From Deltaproteobacteria bacterium (lineage in GTDB: Bacteria; Desulfobacterota; Deferrimicrobia; Deferrimicrobiales; Deferrimicrobiaceae), in the NCBI GenBank assembly GCA_017889845.1, contig JAGGAJ010000024.1, positions 1 to 14,854 of the forward strand: a stretch of 14,854 nucleotides of DNA, written 5' to 3'. Positions within the stretch are counted from its first letter, which is position 1; each line of letters begins with the position of its first letter. Under the pieces are notes generated by a model, which did not search any database, was not told where the DNA came from, and saw only the letters and a list, made by a program, of their open reading frames with translations. A program made the translations under genes and the position numbers. Below, one piece after another: positions 1 through 7,150 of the stretch.

Positions 1-120
1 GCGCCCCTCGAACGTGAAGTTGACCTCCTCGATCCCGTGCGCCTCCGCCTGCGCGCCGAACTCCGCCTCGGCCCCGGGCGCGCCGCCGCTGTAGAGGACG
101 CACTCCTCCTTCTTGAGCAT
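1..120 (-). CDS. Conserved hypothetical protein, N-terminal fragment
   Basis: The gene runs off the left edge, so only the first 40 residues are seen. It starts at ATG 120-118, preceded by GGAGGAG with a six-base gap, which is a strong ribosome binding site. The peptide begins MLKKEECVLYSGGAPGAEAE and goes on to a segment reading EVNFTFEG. The short strand followed by a glycine-rich SGGAPGAE turn looks like the start of a Rossmann-like nucleotide-binding fold, as in SLOG or lysine-decarboxylase-like proteins. I have an impression of similar short proteins in deltaproteobacteria but cannot confirm it. The gene is separated from the upstream TRAP operon by 81 bases that contain a possible -10 box of its own. 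That it is a real coding start is fairly secure; its function is unknown. Confidence 0.6.
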   Translation of the reverse strand, partial: MLKKEECVLYSGGAPGAEAEFGAQAEAHGIEEVNFTFEGR

Positions 121-157
121 CGGGAACTCCTCCGGTAACGGTGTCAGGTTCCCGGCC

Positions 158-163
158 ACTATA
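158..163 (-). promoter_or_regulatory. Possible -10 box for the left-edge gene
   Basis: On the minus strand the 81-base gap between the TRAP permease stop and the left-edge gene contains TATAGT, close to the TATAAT consensus, in otherwise GC-rich sequence. A transcript starting about seven bases downstream would have a leader of about 30 bases. No good TTGACA-like -35 box is visible at 16-18 bases upstream, so this is a weak call. Confidence 0.3.
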
Positions 164-201
164 CCACGCCCCTTGGCCAGCCCACATTTCCCACCTGGGC
201 A

Positions 202-2091
202 CTACTTCGGCAGGAGCGCGGTGGTGAGGGCGGGGACGTACGTGATGACGAGGACGCCGGCGAGCAGGATGAGCAGGAAGGGAACGATGGAGCGGCACAC
301 CTCCCCGAACGGTTTCCCGAACCGGTAGGCCGACATGAAGAGGTTCATCCCCACCGGGGGCATCAGGAAGCCGAGTTCGAGGTTCGCGAGGAAGATGATC
401 CCGAGGTGCACGGGGTGGACATCGAACGCCGCGGCAAGGGGGGCGATGATCGGCACGACGATCACGATCGCCGAAAAAATGTGCATGAAGGCCCCGACGA
501 CGAGCAGGAACACGTTCAGAACGAGGAGAAAGGTGAACCGGGAGTCGATCGTCTGGCGGACCCACTCGAAGATGGCCTGCGGCACTCCGGCGTCGACCAT
601 GTATCCCGTGAGACCCGTGGCCGCCGCGAGGAGGAGGAGGAATCCCCCGACGAGCCGCGAGGTTTCCGTCCCCGCCTCCCGCAGCAGTTTCCGCAATCCG
701 GTGTCGCGGTGGACGAACGCCTCGACGCACACCGCGTACAGCACCGTCATCGCAGCCGCCTCGACGGTGGTCGCGATCCCCCCGAAGATCCCCACCAGCA
801 CAATCACGGGGAGGAGGAGGTCCCATTTCGCCTCCCGCGCCGCGGCGCCGAGTTCCCCCACGGAGAACGGCGTCCGCCGGGCGCCCGCCCGGACCCCCCC
901 CCATGCGGCCCATGCCGACATGATCGCCGTGAGAAGGATCCCGGGCAGCAACCCGCCGAGGAACATCTTGTCCACCGCGATCCCCGCGACCACCCCGTAG
1001 AGGATCACCGGCAGGCACGGGGGGAAGAGGAGCCCGAGGGATCCGGAGGACGTGAGAAGCCCGAGGGAGAACCGCTCTGGGTACCGCTCCACGAGGAGCG
1101 CGGGCAGCAGGATCCCCCCCAGCGCGACGATCGTCACCCCGGAGGCGCCGGTGAAGGTGGTGAAGAACGTGCACACGAGGACCGTGACCACGGCGATCCC
1201 CCCGGGCATCCAGCCGACGAACGCCCGGAAAAACCGGACGAGGCGCCGGGAGACGTTCCCCACCGTGAGGACGTACCCCGCGAAGCCGAACAGGGGAATC
1301 GTCGGGAGGGTAGGGGACGTGACGATGCGGTAGATCTCGGCGGAGATCGAGGCGAGGGGGACGTCGGCATGGCGGAAGAGAAGGACCGCGAGCCCTCCGA
1401 GCGCGGCGAAGAGGGGGGCGCCGAGGATCACCGCGAGGAGGAGGGTGACGAGCGCCGCCGCAAACGGAACGGTGCCGAGGATCACCCCCGATCCGACGAA
1501 CGCCACGCCGGCGACCGCTGCAGCCGCCACCGCCGCGCGGGTCCATCCGTCCCGGGACGAGCTCCGGACGAGCCGCCACGCGATGAGGAGGAACCCCGCC
1601 GGAATCACCGCCTCCGCGACCCACAAGGGGAGGATCGGAACCACGTAATGCCGGTCGGCCCATTCGGCCCGGACAAGCTGGAACCCCGACCAGGCGAGCA
1701 GGAGGGAGATGGCGGTGGACACCGCCGCGGTGAAGGCGGACAGGATCCGCCGGTACGGCTCCGGAAACCGGTCCGCAAGGCGCCCGATCGAGAGGAGCTG
1801 GCCGTCCCGCGCGGCGATCGCCCCCCCGAGGCAGCCGAGCCAGAGGGTGGCGTGCTGGACGAGGGCGTTCGATCCCGGGATCCCCGTGCGCCAGACGCGG
1901 CGGCCGACGATCTCCAGGAGCGGGAGCACGGCCATGCCGACGAGGAGGGCGATCGAGACCGCGTTCTCGACGCGGGCCGCGAGCGAATCCGGGAGAGGTT
2001 CCCCGGCCCCGCTGCGGGCTTCGCCCCGGGGGGGTACCCCCGCTGCCGGATCCACAGGGGGCAAGGACGGGGATTCGGGGGGCGCTTCCAA
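202..2091 (-). CDS. dctQM: TRAP transporter fused permease, DctQ-DctM
   Basis: Membrane part of a tripartite ATP-independent periplasmic (TRAP) transporter, which uses the sodium or proton gradient to import a solute delivered by the binding protein encoded just upstream. About 629 residues. A small DctQ-like domain lies at roughly residues 35-178 (four membrane segments, with a conserved-looking ALVQHATLWLG stretch). It is fused to a DctM-like domain at about 185-629 with many hydrophobic helices and typical motifs such as TFTGASGVTIVALGG, SSGSLGLLFPP and LELGFLMPPVGMNLF. Fusions of Q and M are known in this family. The start is uncertain. The TTG at 2091-2089, three bases after the dctP stop, is preferred, with AGGAAGGACGAGG upstream inside dctP; GTG at 2055-2053 is an alternative with a poor ribosome site. 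No other start occurs before the first membrane helix. The linker at residues about 1-34 is proline- and glycine-rich and overlaps a cluster of GC palindromes. Confidence 0.9.
   Translation of the reverse strand: MEAPPESPSLPPVDPAAGVPPRGEARSGAGEPLPDSLAARVENAVSIALLVGMAVLPLLEIVGRRVWRTGIPGSNALVQHATLWLGCLGGAIAARDGQLLSIGRLADRFPEPYRRILSAFTAAVSTAISLLLAWSGFQLVRAEWADRHYVVPILPLWVAEAVIPAGFLLIAWRLVRSSSRDGWTRAAVAAAAVAGVAFVGSGVILGTVPFAAALVTLLLAVILGAPLFAALGGLAVLLFRHADVPLASISAEIYRIVTSPTLPTIPLFGFAGYVLTVGNVSRRLVRFFRAFVGWMPGGIAVVTVLVCTFFTTFTGASGVTIVALGGILLPALLVERYPERFSLGLLTSSGSLGLLFPPCLPVILYGVVAGIAVDKMFLGGLLPGILLTAIMSAWAAWGGVRAGARRTPFSVGELGAAAREAKWDLLLPVIVLVGIFGGIATTVEAAAMTVLYAVCVEAFVHRDTGLRKLLREAGTETSRLVGGFLLLLAAATGLTGYMVDAGVPQAIFEWVRQTIDSRFTFLLVLNVFLLVVGAFMHIFSAIVIVVPIIAPLAAAFDVHPVHLGIIFLANLELGFLMPPVGMNLFMSAYRFGKPFGEVCRSIVPFLLILLAGVLVITYVPALTTALLPK
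2007..2046. repeat. Cluster of overlapping GC-rich palindromes
   Basis: Within 40 bases there are four overlapping or adjoining palindromes: CCCGCTGCGGG (2008-2018), GGGCTTCGCCC (2016-2026), CCCCGGGG (2024-2031) and GGGGGTACCCCC (2030-2041). The nine-base word CCCCGCTGC is repeated directly at 2007-2015 and 2038-2046. The cluster falls in the low-complexity N-terminal linker of the DctQ-DctM gene, shortly after the dctP stop. It resembles a REP-like intergenic element or an mRNA stabilising structure between dctP and the permease, but copy number elsewhere cannot be judged from one window. Confidence 0.45.
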
Positions 2092-2093
2092 CC

Positions 2094-3134
2094 TTACCGG
2101 GCCTCGTCCTTCCTGGTGCTTTGCGCGGCGCGGTACTCGTCCCGGTACCCCTTCACCGCGTCGAACGCCTCCGCGGGCATGATGTTCCCGCGCACCCGGG
2201 GATGGATGTCCTCCACCATCTTCCGCCACTGCGCCTGGACCTCCGGCGGAACATCGTGGACCTTGAGGCCGTTCTTCACCATCACAGCGAGGGCCTCCTG
2301 GTTGAGCCGCCGGATCTCGACCCGCAGCTTTTTCCCCGCGGCGCGGGACGCTTCGAGGAGTTTCGGCCGCAGCTCCGCCGGGATCTTCTCCCAGGCCTTC
2401 TTCTCGATCACCGTGGCCCCCGTCAGGGGTGCGTACCGGAGATCCGCCATGTTCGGCGCCAGCCCGAACCACTGGAACGCCAGCGACGCCAGCGGCGTGC
2501 TGCTGAACCCGTTCACCATCCCCGTCTGCAGGCTGGGGAGGAGATCGGCCGTGGAGAGGGGGACGGGGTGGAACCCCGTTTCCTTGTACAGCTGCACGAG
2601 GGTCGTGTCCCCCGACCACATGAAGAGCTTCAGGGCCTTCGCCTCCGCCGGGGTGACGACCGGCATCTTCGAGAAGAAGTGGACCCATCCGGCGTCGCCC
2701 CAGTTCAGGACGACGAATCCCTTTTCCGCCATGTGCTTCTCGAGGACGGGCGCGTACCGGTCGCGGACGTAGTCGAACTCCTCGTCGGAGGCGTACATCA
2801 TCGGGATGTGAAGGGCGTAGAAGGAGCGGTCGAGGTAGGCAAGGCCGATGCCGGTGATGGCGGCCGCCTGGATCTGGCCGACCCGCATCTTGCGGATCAT
2901 GGCATCCTCGTCCCCCGCGACGCCGCCCGGGTAGATGCGCAGCACGACCGCGCCGCCGGAGGCCTTCCTCCACTCCTCCCCCATCTCCTGGAGGACGCGG
3001 TACCAGGAGGACCCCTCCGGCGCCAGGGTCGCCATCTTCACGACCGTCTGCGCCGCCTGCGCGGGAACCGCCAGAGTCACGGCGAGCAGCGCCACCAGAA
3101 GCCCCCCCCTAAGCCTATTCGACGAACAGATCAT
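2094..3134 (-). CDS. dctP: TRAP transporter substrate-binding protein, DctP type (TatT-associated)
   Basis: Periplasmic solute-binding subunit that captures substrate and hands it to the DctQ-DctM permease. 346 residues, normal for the family. Residues 1-28 form a signal peptide with a hydrophobic core LLVALLAVTLAVPAQA. The mature protein starts with the typical VKMATLAPEGSSWY strand and carries YPGG (about 68-71), the AEAKALKLFMW region (163-173) and LQTGMVNGFSSTP (202-214). In ordinary DctP/SiaP proteins the LKLR.. strand supplies an arginine that binds the substrate carboxylate (Arg147 in SiaP). By my alignment that position is Phe171 here (codon at 2624-2622). The ATG at 3134 follows GGGAGGG closely and lies 20 bases inside the end of the tatT gene, indicating translational coupling. 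Family assignment is secure; the substrate is unknown and probably not a simple carboxylate. Confidence 0.94.
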   Translation of the reverse strand: MICSSNRLRGGLLVALLAVTLAVPAQAAQTVVKMATLAPEGSSWYRVLQEMGEEWRKASGGAVVLRIYPGGVAGDEDAMIRKMRVGQIQAAAITGIGLAYLDRSFYALHIPMMYASDEEFDYVRDRYAPVLEKHMAEKGFVVLNWGDAGWVHFFSKMPVVTPAEAKALKLFMWSGDTTLVQLYKETGFHPVPLSTADLLPSLQTGMVNGFSSTPLASLAFQWFGLAPNMADLRYAPLTGATVIEKKAWEKIPAELRPKLLEASRAAGKKLRVEIRRLNQEALAVMVKNGLKVHDVPPEVQAQWRKMVEDIHPRVRGNIMPAEAFDAVKGYRDEYRAAQSTRKDEAR

Positions 3135-4017
3135 CCACCCTCCCTTTCAGCCAGCGCGCGCGTCGCTGGGCCACTAGATTCGCCAGGCGGTATTCGGGGG
3201 CCGTCCCCCGCGCGTCGAACGCCAGCGCCTGGTCGAGCAGATCGAGGAACTCCTTCCGGTTCTGGACGCGGACCGACACGGTTTCCGCGTATGTCACGAG
3301 GGGCGACACCTTCCTCCCCCCGGAAATCTCCATCGCCCGCTCGAAGTGCCGCAGGGCCCTCTTCGCGGACCCCCCCATCGCCTCGGGGCGCCCCCCCTCG
3401 AAGGCGATGAAATATTCGTGGATCGCCCCGCCGTCGAACGCCTCGTCCAGCGCCAGCGCCCGCCGCATCAGCGCCTCGCATCGCGGCAGGTCCGCAAGGA
3501 GCGCGGGGGCGTCCGGTGTCGAGGTCATCGCGAGGGTCCACGACGCGGCGGTCCAGAAGAGCAGCGGGACGTCCCCTTCCCCCGTCTGCGCCGCCGCGGC
3601 CGCGGGATCGCTCTCGAGGCGCTCCGCGAATCCCTGCCGTCCCACCGACAGGCCGCGGACCCCGTACTCCTTCGCCCGCAACAGGAGCCGGCCAGCCCGC
3701 TCCATGCCGGCCCTGCGAAGCAAAGGGTCGCTCTCCTCCTCCGCGTCCTGCCGGACGAACGCGACGGTGAACTGGGTGAAGCCCCGCGAGAGGGCCGTCA
3801 GCAGGGCCCTGTTCTCCGGCTGTTCGGCGAGGAGCGACTCCATCGCCTTCAGCGGGAACGGCGCCGCCCCGCGCACCAGATCGGGGTCGTCGTCCCGCGC
3901 GAAGGCGTCACCGCTGGAAGAGAGGGCGTCGGCGGCCCGCGAGACCACGTACGCCTTCGGGGAGCAGGCGGCGAGTACGGCCGCGAGGAGGAGCAAGGCG
4001 TGGAGGCGCACGGGCAT
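3115..4017 (-). CDS. tatT: TRAP transporter TatT component family lipoprotein
   Basis: TatT (T component) proteins are TPR-like, trimer-forming lipoproteins found with a subset of TRAP systems; the known model is Treponema pallidum Tp0956, which partners the binding protein Tp0957. About 300 residues here. The N terminus has a lipoprotein signal, hydrophobic segment then LAAC with lipidated Cys18, so the mature protein should be membrane-anchored. The body is alpha-helical and alanine/leucine/arginine-rich. The ALALDEAFDGGAIHEYFIAF segment, ALRHFERAMEISGG and a C-terminal NRKEFLDLLDQALAFD segment match the family pattern as I know it. ATG at 4017-4015 is chosen because GGGAGGG lies 10 bases upstream; an in-frame TTG at 4026 is almost on top of that site. 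The gene starts five bases after the kinase stop and overlaps dctP by 20 bases. Assigned from sequence pattern plus neighbouring TRAP genes. Confidence 0.87.
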   Translation of the reverse strand: MPVRLHALLLLAAVLAACSPKAYVVSRAADALSSSGDAFARDDDPDLVRGAAPFPLKAMESLLAEQPENRALLTALSRGFTQFTVAFVRQDAEEESDPLLRRAGMERAGRLLLRAKEYGVRGLSVGRQGFAERLESDPAAAAAQTGEGDVPLLFWTAASWTLAMTSTPDAPALLADLPRCEALMRRALALDEAFDGGAIHEYFIAFEGGRPEAMGGSAKRALRHFERAMEISGGRKVSPLVTYAETVSVRVQNRKEFLDLLDQALAFDARGTAPEYRLANLVAQRRARWLKGRVDDLFVE

Positions 4018-4022
4018 CGCCG

Positions 4023-6065
4023 TCAATCCCTCCCGGCGGGGGCGAGAAGTTCGGCGATCTTTTCCCCCAGCTCCTGCCGCCGGAACGGCTTTTGGAGGAA
4101 GCCGCCGAACCCCGCGGCCACGATCTCGTGGATCCTGCCGCTCTCGTCGTACCCGCTGGCGAGGATGGCGCGCACCCCCGGAGCGATCATCCGCATCTCC
4201 GCCAGGGCCGCCTCGCCGGTCATCCGGGGCATCCGCTGGTCCAGCAGCACCAGGTCGATCTCCGCGTGGCGCTGCCGGAAGATCTCCACCGCCTCCGGGC
4301 CGTCCCCCGCCTCGGCCACCTTGTACCCGAGGGATTCGAGCATCGCGCGGACCACGGCGCGCACGTCCGGCTCGTCGTCCGCGAGCAGGATCCGTCCGGT
4401 GGCGGGGCGGGGCGGCGGGGCGGTGTTGCGAAACGCCTTCCGCCGCTCCGGACTGGGGGGGAGCAGGACGGAGAATGTCGCGCCCTCCCCCGGGGGGGAG
4501 ACGACGCCGACCTCCCCGCCGTGGTTCTCGACGATCCCCCGGATCGCCGCCAGGCCCATCCCGCGGCCCGCGCTTTTTGTCGAGTAGAACGGCTCGAAGA
4601 TCCGGGACAACGTTTCCCCGCTAATCCCGACGCCCGTGTCGGAGACCTGAAGGGCCACCCGGGAACCGGCCGGCTCCCTCCCCACGCGGACGACGATCCT
4701 CCCGCCTCCCGGCATCGCTTCCGCGGCGTTCAGGCAGAGCCCCGTCACCACCTGCCGCATCTGCGCGGCGTCGGCGTGCACGGGGGGAAGGCCTTCCTCG
4801 GCGGAGACGACCAGTTCGACGGTGGCGGGAAGCGAGGCGCGGAGGACGGAGACCGTCTCGTTCACCACCGACCGGAGGGAGAGCACGGCGGGAGTGTACT
4901 TCCCCTGGCGCGAATATGCGAGTAGCTGTTGGGTGAGCTCGACCGCCCGGCGCCCCATCCGCTGTATCACGTCGAGGTAGGTCCGGGTCTGCGGGTACTC
5001 CGCGGCGTGGAGGGAGAGCATCTCCACGGCCCCCTGAATCCCCGCCATGAGGTTGTTGAATTCGTGCGCCACCCCGCCCGCGAGGGTCCCGATGGCGGAG
5101 AACATCTGGTTCTCGTGTAGCCGGGCGGCAAACCGCCGGCGGCCCGACACGTCCCGGGTCACGCGGAGCACCCGGAGATCCCCCGGCGCTTCTCCCGGGA
5201 TCGCGGTCGCCGAGGACTCCACCTCGACGAAAGATCCGTCGGCCCGGCGCATGCGGTGGAGCAGGGTGACCGTCCCCTCCCCGCCGGAGGACACGTGCCG
5301 GTTTTTCTCGAGGACCTCCCCGACGTCGTCCGGGTGCAGGAACCCTTCGATGGGGGAGCCCGCGATCAGTTCCGGCCGGGTCCCGAGGATCTGCAGGGAG
5401 GCGGGGCTGGCGTAGAGGAAGCGCCCGGACGGCTCGTGAAGGGAGATGAAGTCCGGCGAGCTCTCCGCGAGGAACCGGTACCGGGCCTCGGAAGCCCGCA
5501 GCCGGTCCTCCATCCGCCGGCGCTCCAGGGCGGCGGAGAGGATCGCCGCCACCAGGTCCATGTCGGCCAGCACCTCTCCGGTCCACGGCCGTGGATTCCC
5601 GGAAACGTGGAGGGCGAGAAAACCGAGCAGGCGCGTCCCGAACCGGAGGGGGACCAGGAGGGCGGACCGCACGGGGAAACCCGAGAGGAGCCGCTTCAGC
5701 GGGTCCGTCGGCGGAAGCCGGTCGAGGTCGTCCGCGCGGAGCTTCCCTTCCGCGCGCAGCCGGTCGAGGAGCGTGTCTATCGCCGGGCCGGGCCGGTACG
5801 CCTCCGCCGCGTCGGTCGGGCCGCCGGACACGCCGGCCCGGCGGAGCAGCGAAGGCACCCACTCCTCGCCGCAGAAGAAGAGGCATCCGCCCTCCGCGCC
5901 GCTCAGGGCGAGGATCTCGCGGCACACCTCGTCGAGGAGTTCGTCGAACGCCAGGCCGAGGGCGCAGATCCGGGCGATCCGCGGAACGGAGGAGCGGGGG
6001 AGGTCCCGGGGAGAATGCCCGGTGCCCTTCCGTGTCCCTGAAGGAAATGGAATCGCGTTGCCCAA
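4023..6065 (-). CDS. Soluble hybrid sensor histidine kinase (GAF-PAS-HisKA-HATPase-REC)
   Basis: Cytoplasmic two-component sensor of 680 residues without a signal peptide or membrane helix. Domains in order: GAF-like at about 35-185, PAS at about 191-308 (FLAESSPDFISLHEPSGRFLY), dimerisation and phosphoacceptor region with His334 in GGVAHEFNN, ATPase domain with N box around Asn446 (LNAAEAMPGGG), G1 DTGVGI at 476-481, F box FEPFYSTK and G2 GRGMGL at 501-505. A C-terminal receiver follows at about 557-675 with Asp563/Asp564, phosphoacceptor Asp609, Ser637 and Lys659. All catalytic residues are present. It starts at TTG 6065-6063, with GAGGAG nine bases upstream and no earlier or nearby alternative. 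It is the first gene of the TRAP operon, ending five bases before tatT. No DNA-binding regulator lies beside it, so its output partner is unknown. A role in sensing the transported solute or its metabolic effect is inference from position only. Confidence 0.93.
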   Translation of the reverse strand: MGNAIPFPSGTRKGTGHSPRDLPRSSVPRIARICALGLAFDELLDEVCREILALSGAEGGCLFFCGEEWVPSLLRRAGVSGGPTDAAEAYRPGPAIDTLLDRLRAEGKLRADDLDRLPPTDPLKRLLSGFPVRSALLVPLRFGTRLLGFLALHVSGNPRPWTGEVLADMDLVAAILSAALERRRMEDRLRASEARYRFLAESSPDFISLHEPSGRFLYASPASLQILGTRPELIAGSPIEGFLHPDDVGEVLEKNRHVSSGGEGTVTLLHRMRRADGSFVEVESSATAIPGEAPGDLRVLRVTRDVSGRRRFAARLHENQMFSAIGTLAGGVAHEFNNLMAGIQGAVEMLSLHAAEYPQTRTYLDVIQRMGRRAVELTQQLLAYSRQGKYTPAVLSLRSVVNETVSVLRASLPATVELVVSAEEGLPPVHADAAQMRQVVTGLCLNAAEAMPGGGRIVVRVGREPAGSRVALQVSDTGVGISGETLSRIFEPFYSTKSAGRGMGLAAIRGIVENHGGEVGVVSPPGEGATFSVLLPPSPERRKAFRNTAPPPRPATGRILLADDEPDVRAVVRAMLESLGYKVAEAGDGPEAVEIFRQRHAEIDLVLLDQRMPRMTGEAALAEMRMIAPGVRAILASGYDESGRIHEIVAAGFGGFLQKPFRRQELGEKIAELLAPAGRD

Positions 6066-6096
6066 CGGTATCCGCTCCTCGACCCGAAAAATATTT

Positions 6097-6102
6097 ATTA
6101 TA
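6097..6102 (-). promoter_or_regulatory. Probable -10 box of the kinase-TRAP operon
   Basis: The 70-base gap between the glucokinase stop and the kinase start contains an exact TATAAT on the minus strand, within an AT-rich island (TATAATAAATATTTTT) that stands out strongly in this GC-rich window. Transcription starting about seven bases downstream would give a leader of about 25 bases carrying the GAGGAG ribosome site. No clear TTGACA-like -35 box is seen; GTATCC lies near the right spacing. An activator or alternative arrangement is possible. Confidence 0.45.
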
Positions 6103-6108
6103 GCGCCG

Positions 6109-6132
6109 GTGTCCCGCCCGGGATACGGGGCG
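6109..6132 (-). terminator. Imperfect stem-loop after the glucokinase gene
   Basis: Just downstream of the glucokinase stop the minus strand can fold GTATCCC against GGGACAC across a four-base GGGC loop, with one A-C mismatch in the stem and two outer C-G pairs beyond a second mismatch. The following T-rich run (ATATTTTT) lies about 15 bases farther on and overlaps the promoter of the next operon, so it is not a classic intrinsic terminator. It may weakly separate the sugar-phosphate operon from the TRAP operon. Confidence 0.25.
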
Positions 6133-6135
6133 TAA

Positions 6136-7125
6136 TCACGAGGGGGAAAGGATCCCGCCCCCCGCAGCGTAGTGCGCCGCGCCGAGCAGGGGAGCCGTGG
6201 GATCCAGGATGACGGAAACCGGCACCCGGGAGAGCAGTTCCGCCATCCGACCTTTGTCGTGGAACGCCGCGAGGAACCCTCCCTCGCGCAAGGCGGGAAG
6301 GATCGCGGGTGCGATCCCCCCTCCCAGGTAGACGCCCCCGGTAGCCAGGTACTGGAGGGCCAGATTTCCGGCCTCCGCTCCGTAAAGGGAACAGAAAACC
6401 CGCACCGCCTCCACGCAGGCGGGGGAGGTCCCCGCGAGGCCGTTCCGGACGATCGCGTGCTGCGGGTTCTCCACCCGCGTCTCCGCCGCGACGCCGGGAG
6501 GCTCCGCGACCCTCTCCACCTCGCGCAGGAACCGGTGGATGTCGCGCAGGCCGGGGCCCGACAGGACCCGCTCCACGCTGATCCGACCGTACATACCCCC
6601 CAGGAATGCGTGCAGGCGGACCTCGATCCCGGTACGCGGGGCGAAGTCCACGTGGCCGCCCTCCGACGCGAGGGGGAAGTACCCTCTGCCCGTCCCGACG
6701 AGAAACGACTCCCCCAGTCCCGTGCCGGCGGCGAGGACCGCCATGGTACCCCGAGGGTCCGGTTCCCCCTTCTGCAACACCGCGACCGCCTCCGGCGGGA
6801 GGAACGGAACCGCGGAGGCCATCGCCTGCAGGTCGTTCACCAGATACGCCTCACGGGCGCCCGAACACCGGCGAAGGGCCGCTTCCTCCACCACCCAGTC
6901 GAGGTTCGTCAGGCGGCACTGCCCGGAGAGGACGGGGCCGGCCACGCCGACGCACGCCCGCTCGATGGCCGGGGCCTGCGCCAGGAAGTCGCGCAGGATC
7001 GCCTCGAGCCCCGGGTACTCCTGGCTCGGGTAGGTGGCCGACCGCTCGCGGGAAAGTCCCGCCCCCTCCCGGCGATACAGGGCCAGGTTCGTCTTGGTCC
7101 CGCCCACGTCGCCCGCGAGGATCAT
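6136..7125 (-). CDS. glk: Glucokinase
   Basis: Phosphorylates glucose with ATP to glucose-6-phosphate, the substrate of the dehydrogenase encoded just upstream. 329 residues, close to the size of E. coli Glk. The N terminus has the ATP phosphate-binding motif DVGGTKTNLALY (residues about 6-17). VNDLQAMA around residue 95 carries the expected catalytic aspartate, LAAGTGLGESFLV is the second phosphate loop, and SEGGHVDFAP and ISVERVLSGPGL are characteristic of the Glk (PF02685) family rather than of ROK kinases. The ATG at 7125 is preceded by GGGGAGG with a five-base gap. It lies 25 bases after the zwf stop and is the last gene of the tkt-tal-zwf-glk block. A 70-base gap then separates it from the kinase-TRAP operon. 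Confidence 0.95.
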   Translation of the reverse strand: MILAGDVGGTKTNLALYRREGAGLSRERSATYPSQEYPGLEAILRDFLAQAPAIERACVGVAGPVLSGQCRLTNLDWVVEEAALRRCSGAREAYLVNDLQAMASAVPFLPPEAVAVLQKGEPDPRGTMAVLAAGTGLGESFLVGTGRGYFPLASEGGHVDFAPRTGIEVRLHAFLGGMYGRISVERVLSGPGLRDIHRFLREVERVAEPPGVAAETRVENPQHAIVRNGLAGTSPACVEAVRVFCSLYGAEAGNLALQYLATGGVYLGGGIAPAILPALREGGFLAAFHDKGRMAELLSRVPVSVILDPTAPLLGAAHYAAGGGILSPS

Positions 7126-7150
7126 CCGGTCCTCCCCTTCGCCCTTCCGG

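Noticed and set aside
406..2772. Long plus-strand open frame opposite the TRAP genes
   Set aside because: Composition is dominated by Arg, Glu, Asp, Gly and Pro with no domain, and it lies antisense to two well-recognised transporter genes.
2092..2973. Extension of the DctQ-DctM frame upstream through dctP to about 2973
   Set aside because: This part is an out-of-frame reading of dctP, whose own frame has signal peptide and family motifs. The permease must start near 2091 or 2055.
3346..4587. Plus-strand open frames opposite tatT and the kinase
   Set aside because: Low-complexity Arg/Pro/Ser-rich translations antisense to conserved genes; no ribosome site or family motif.
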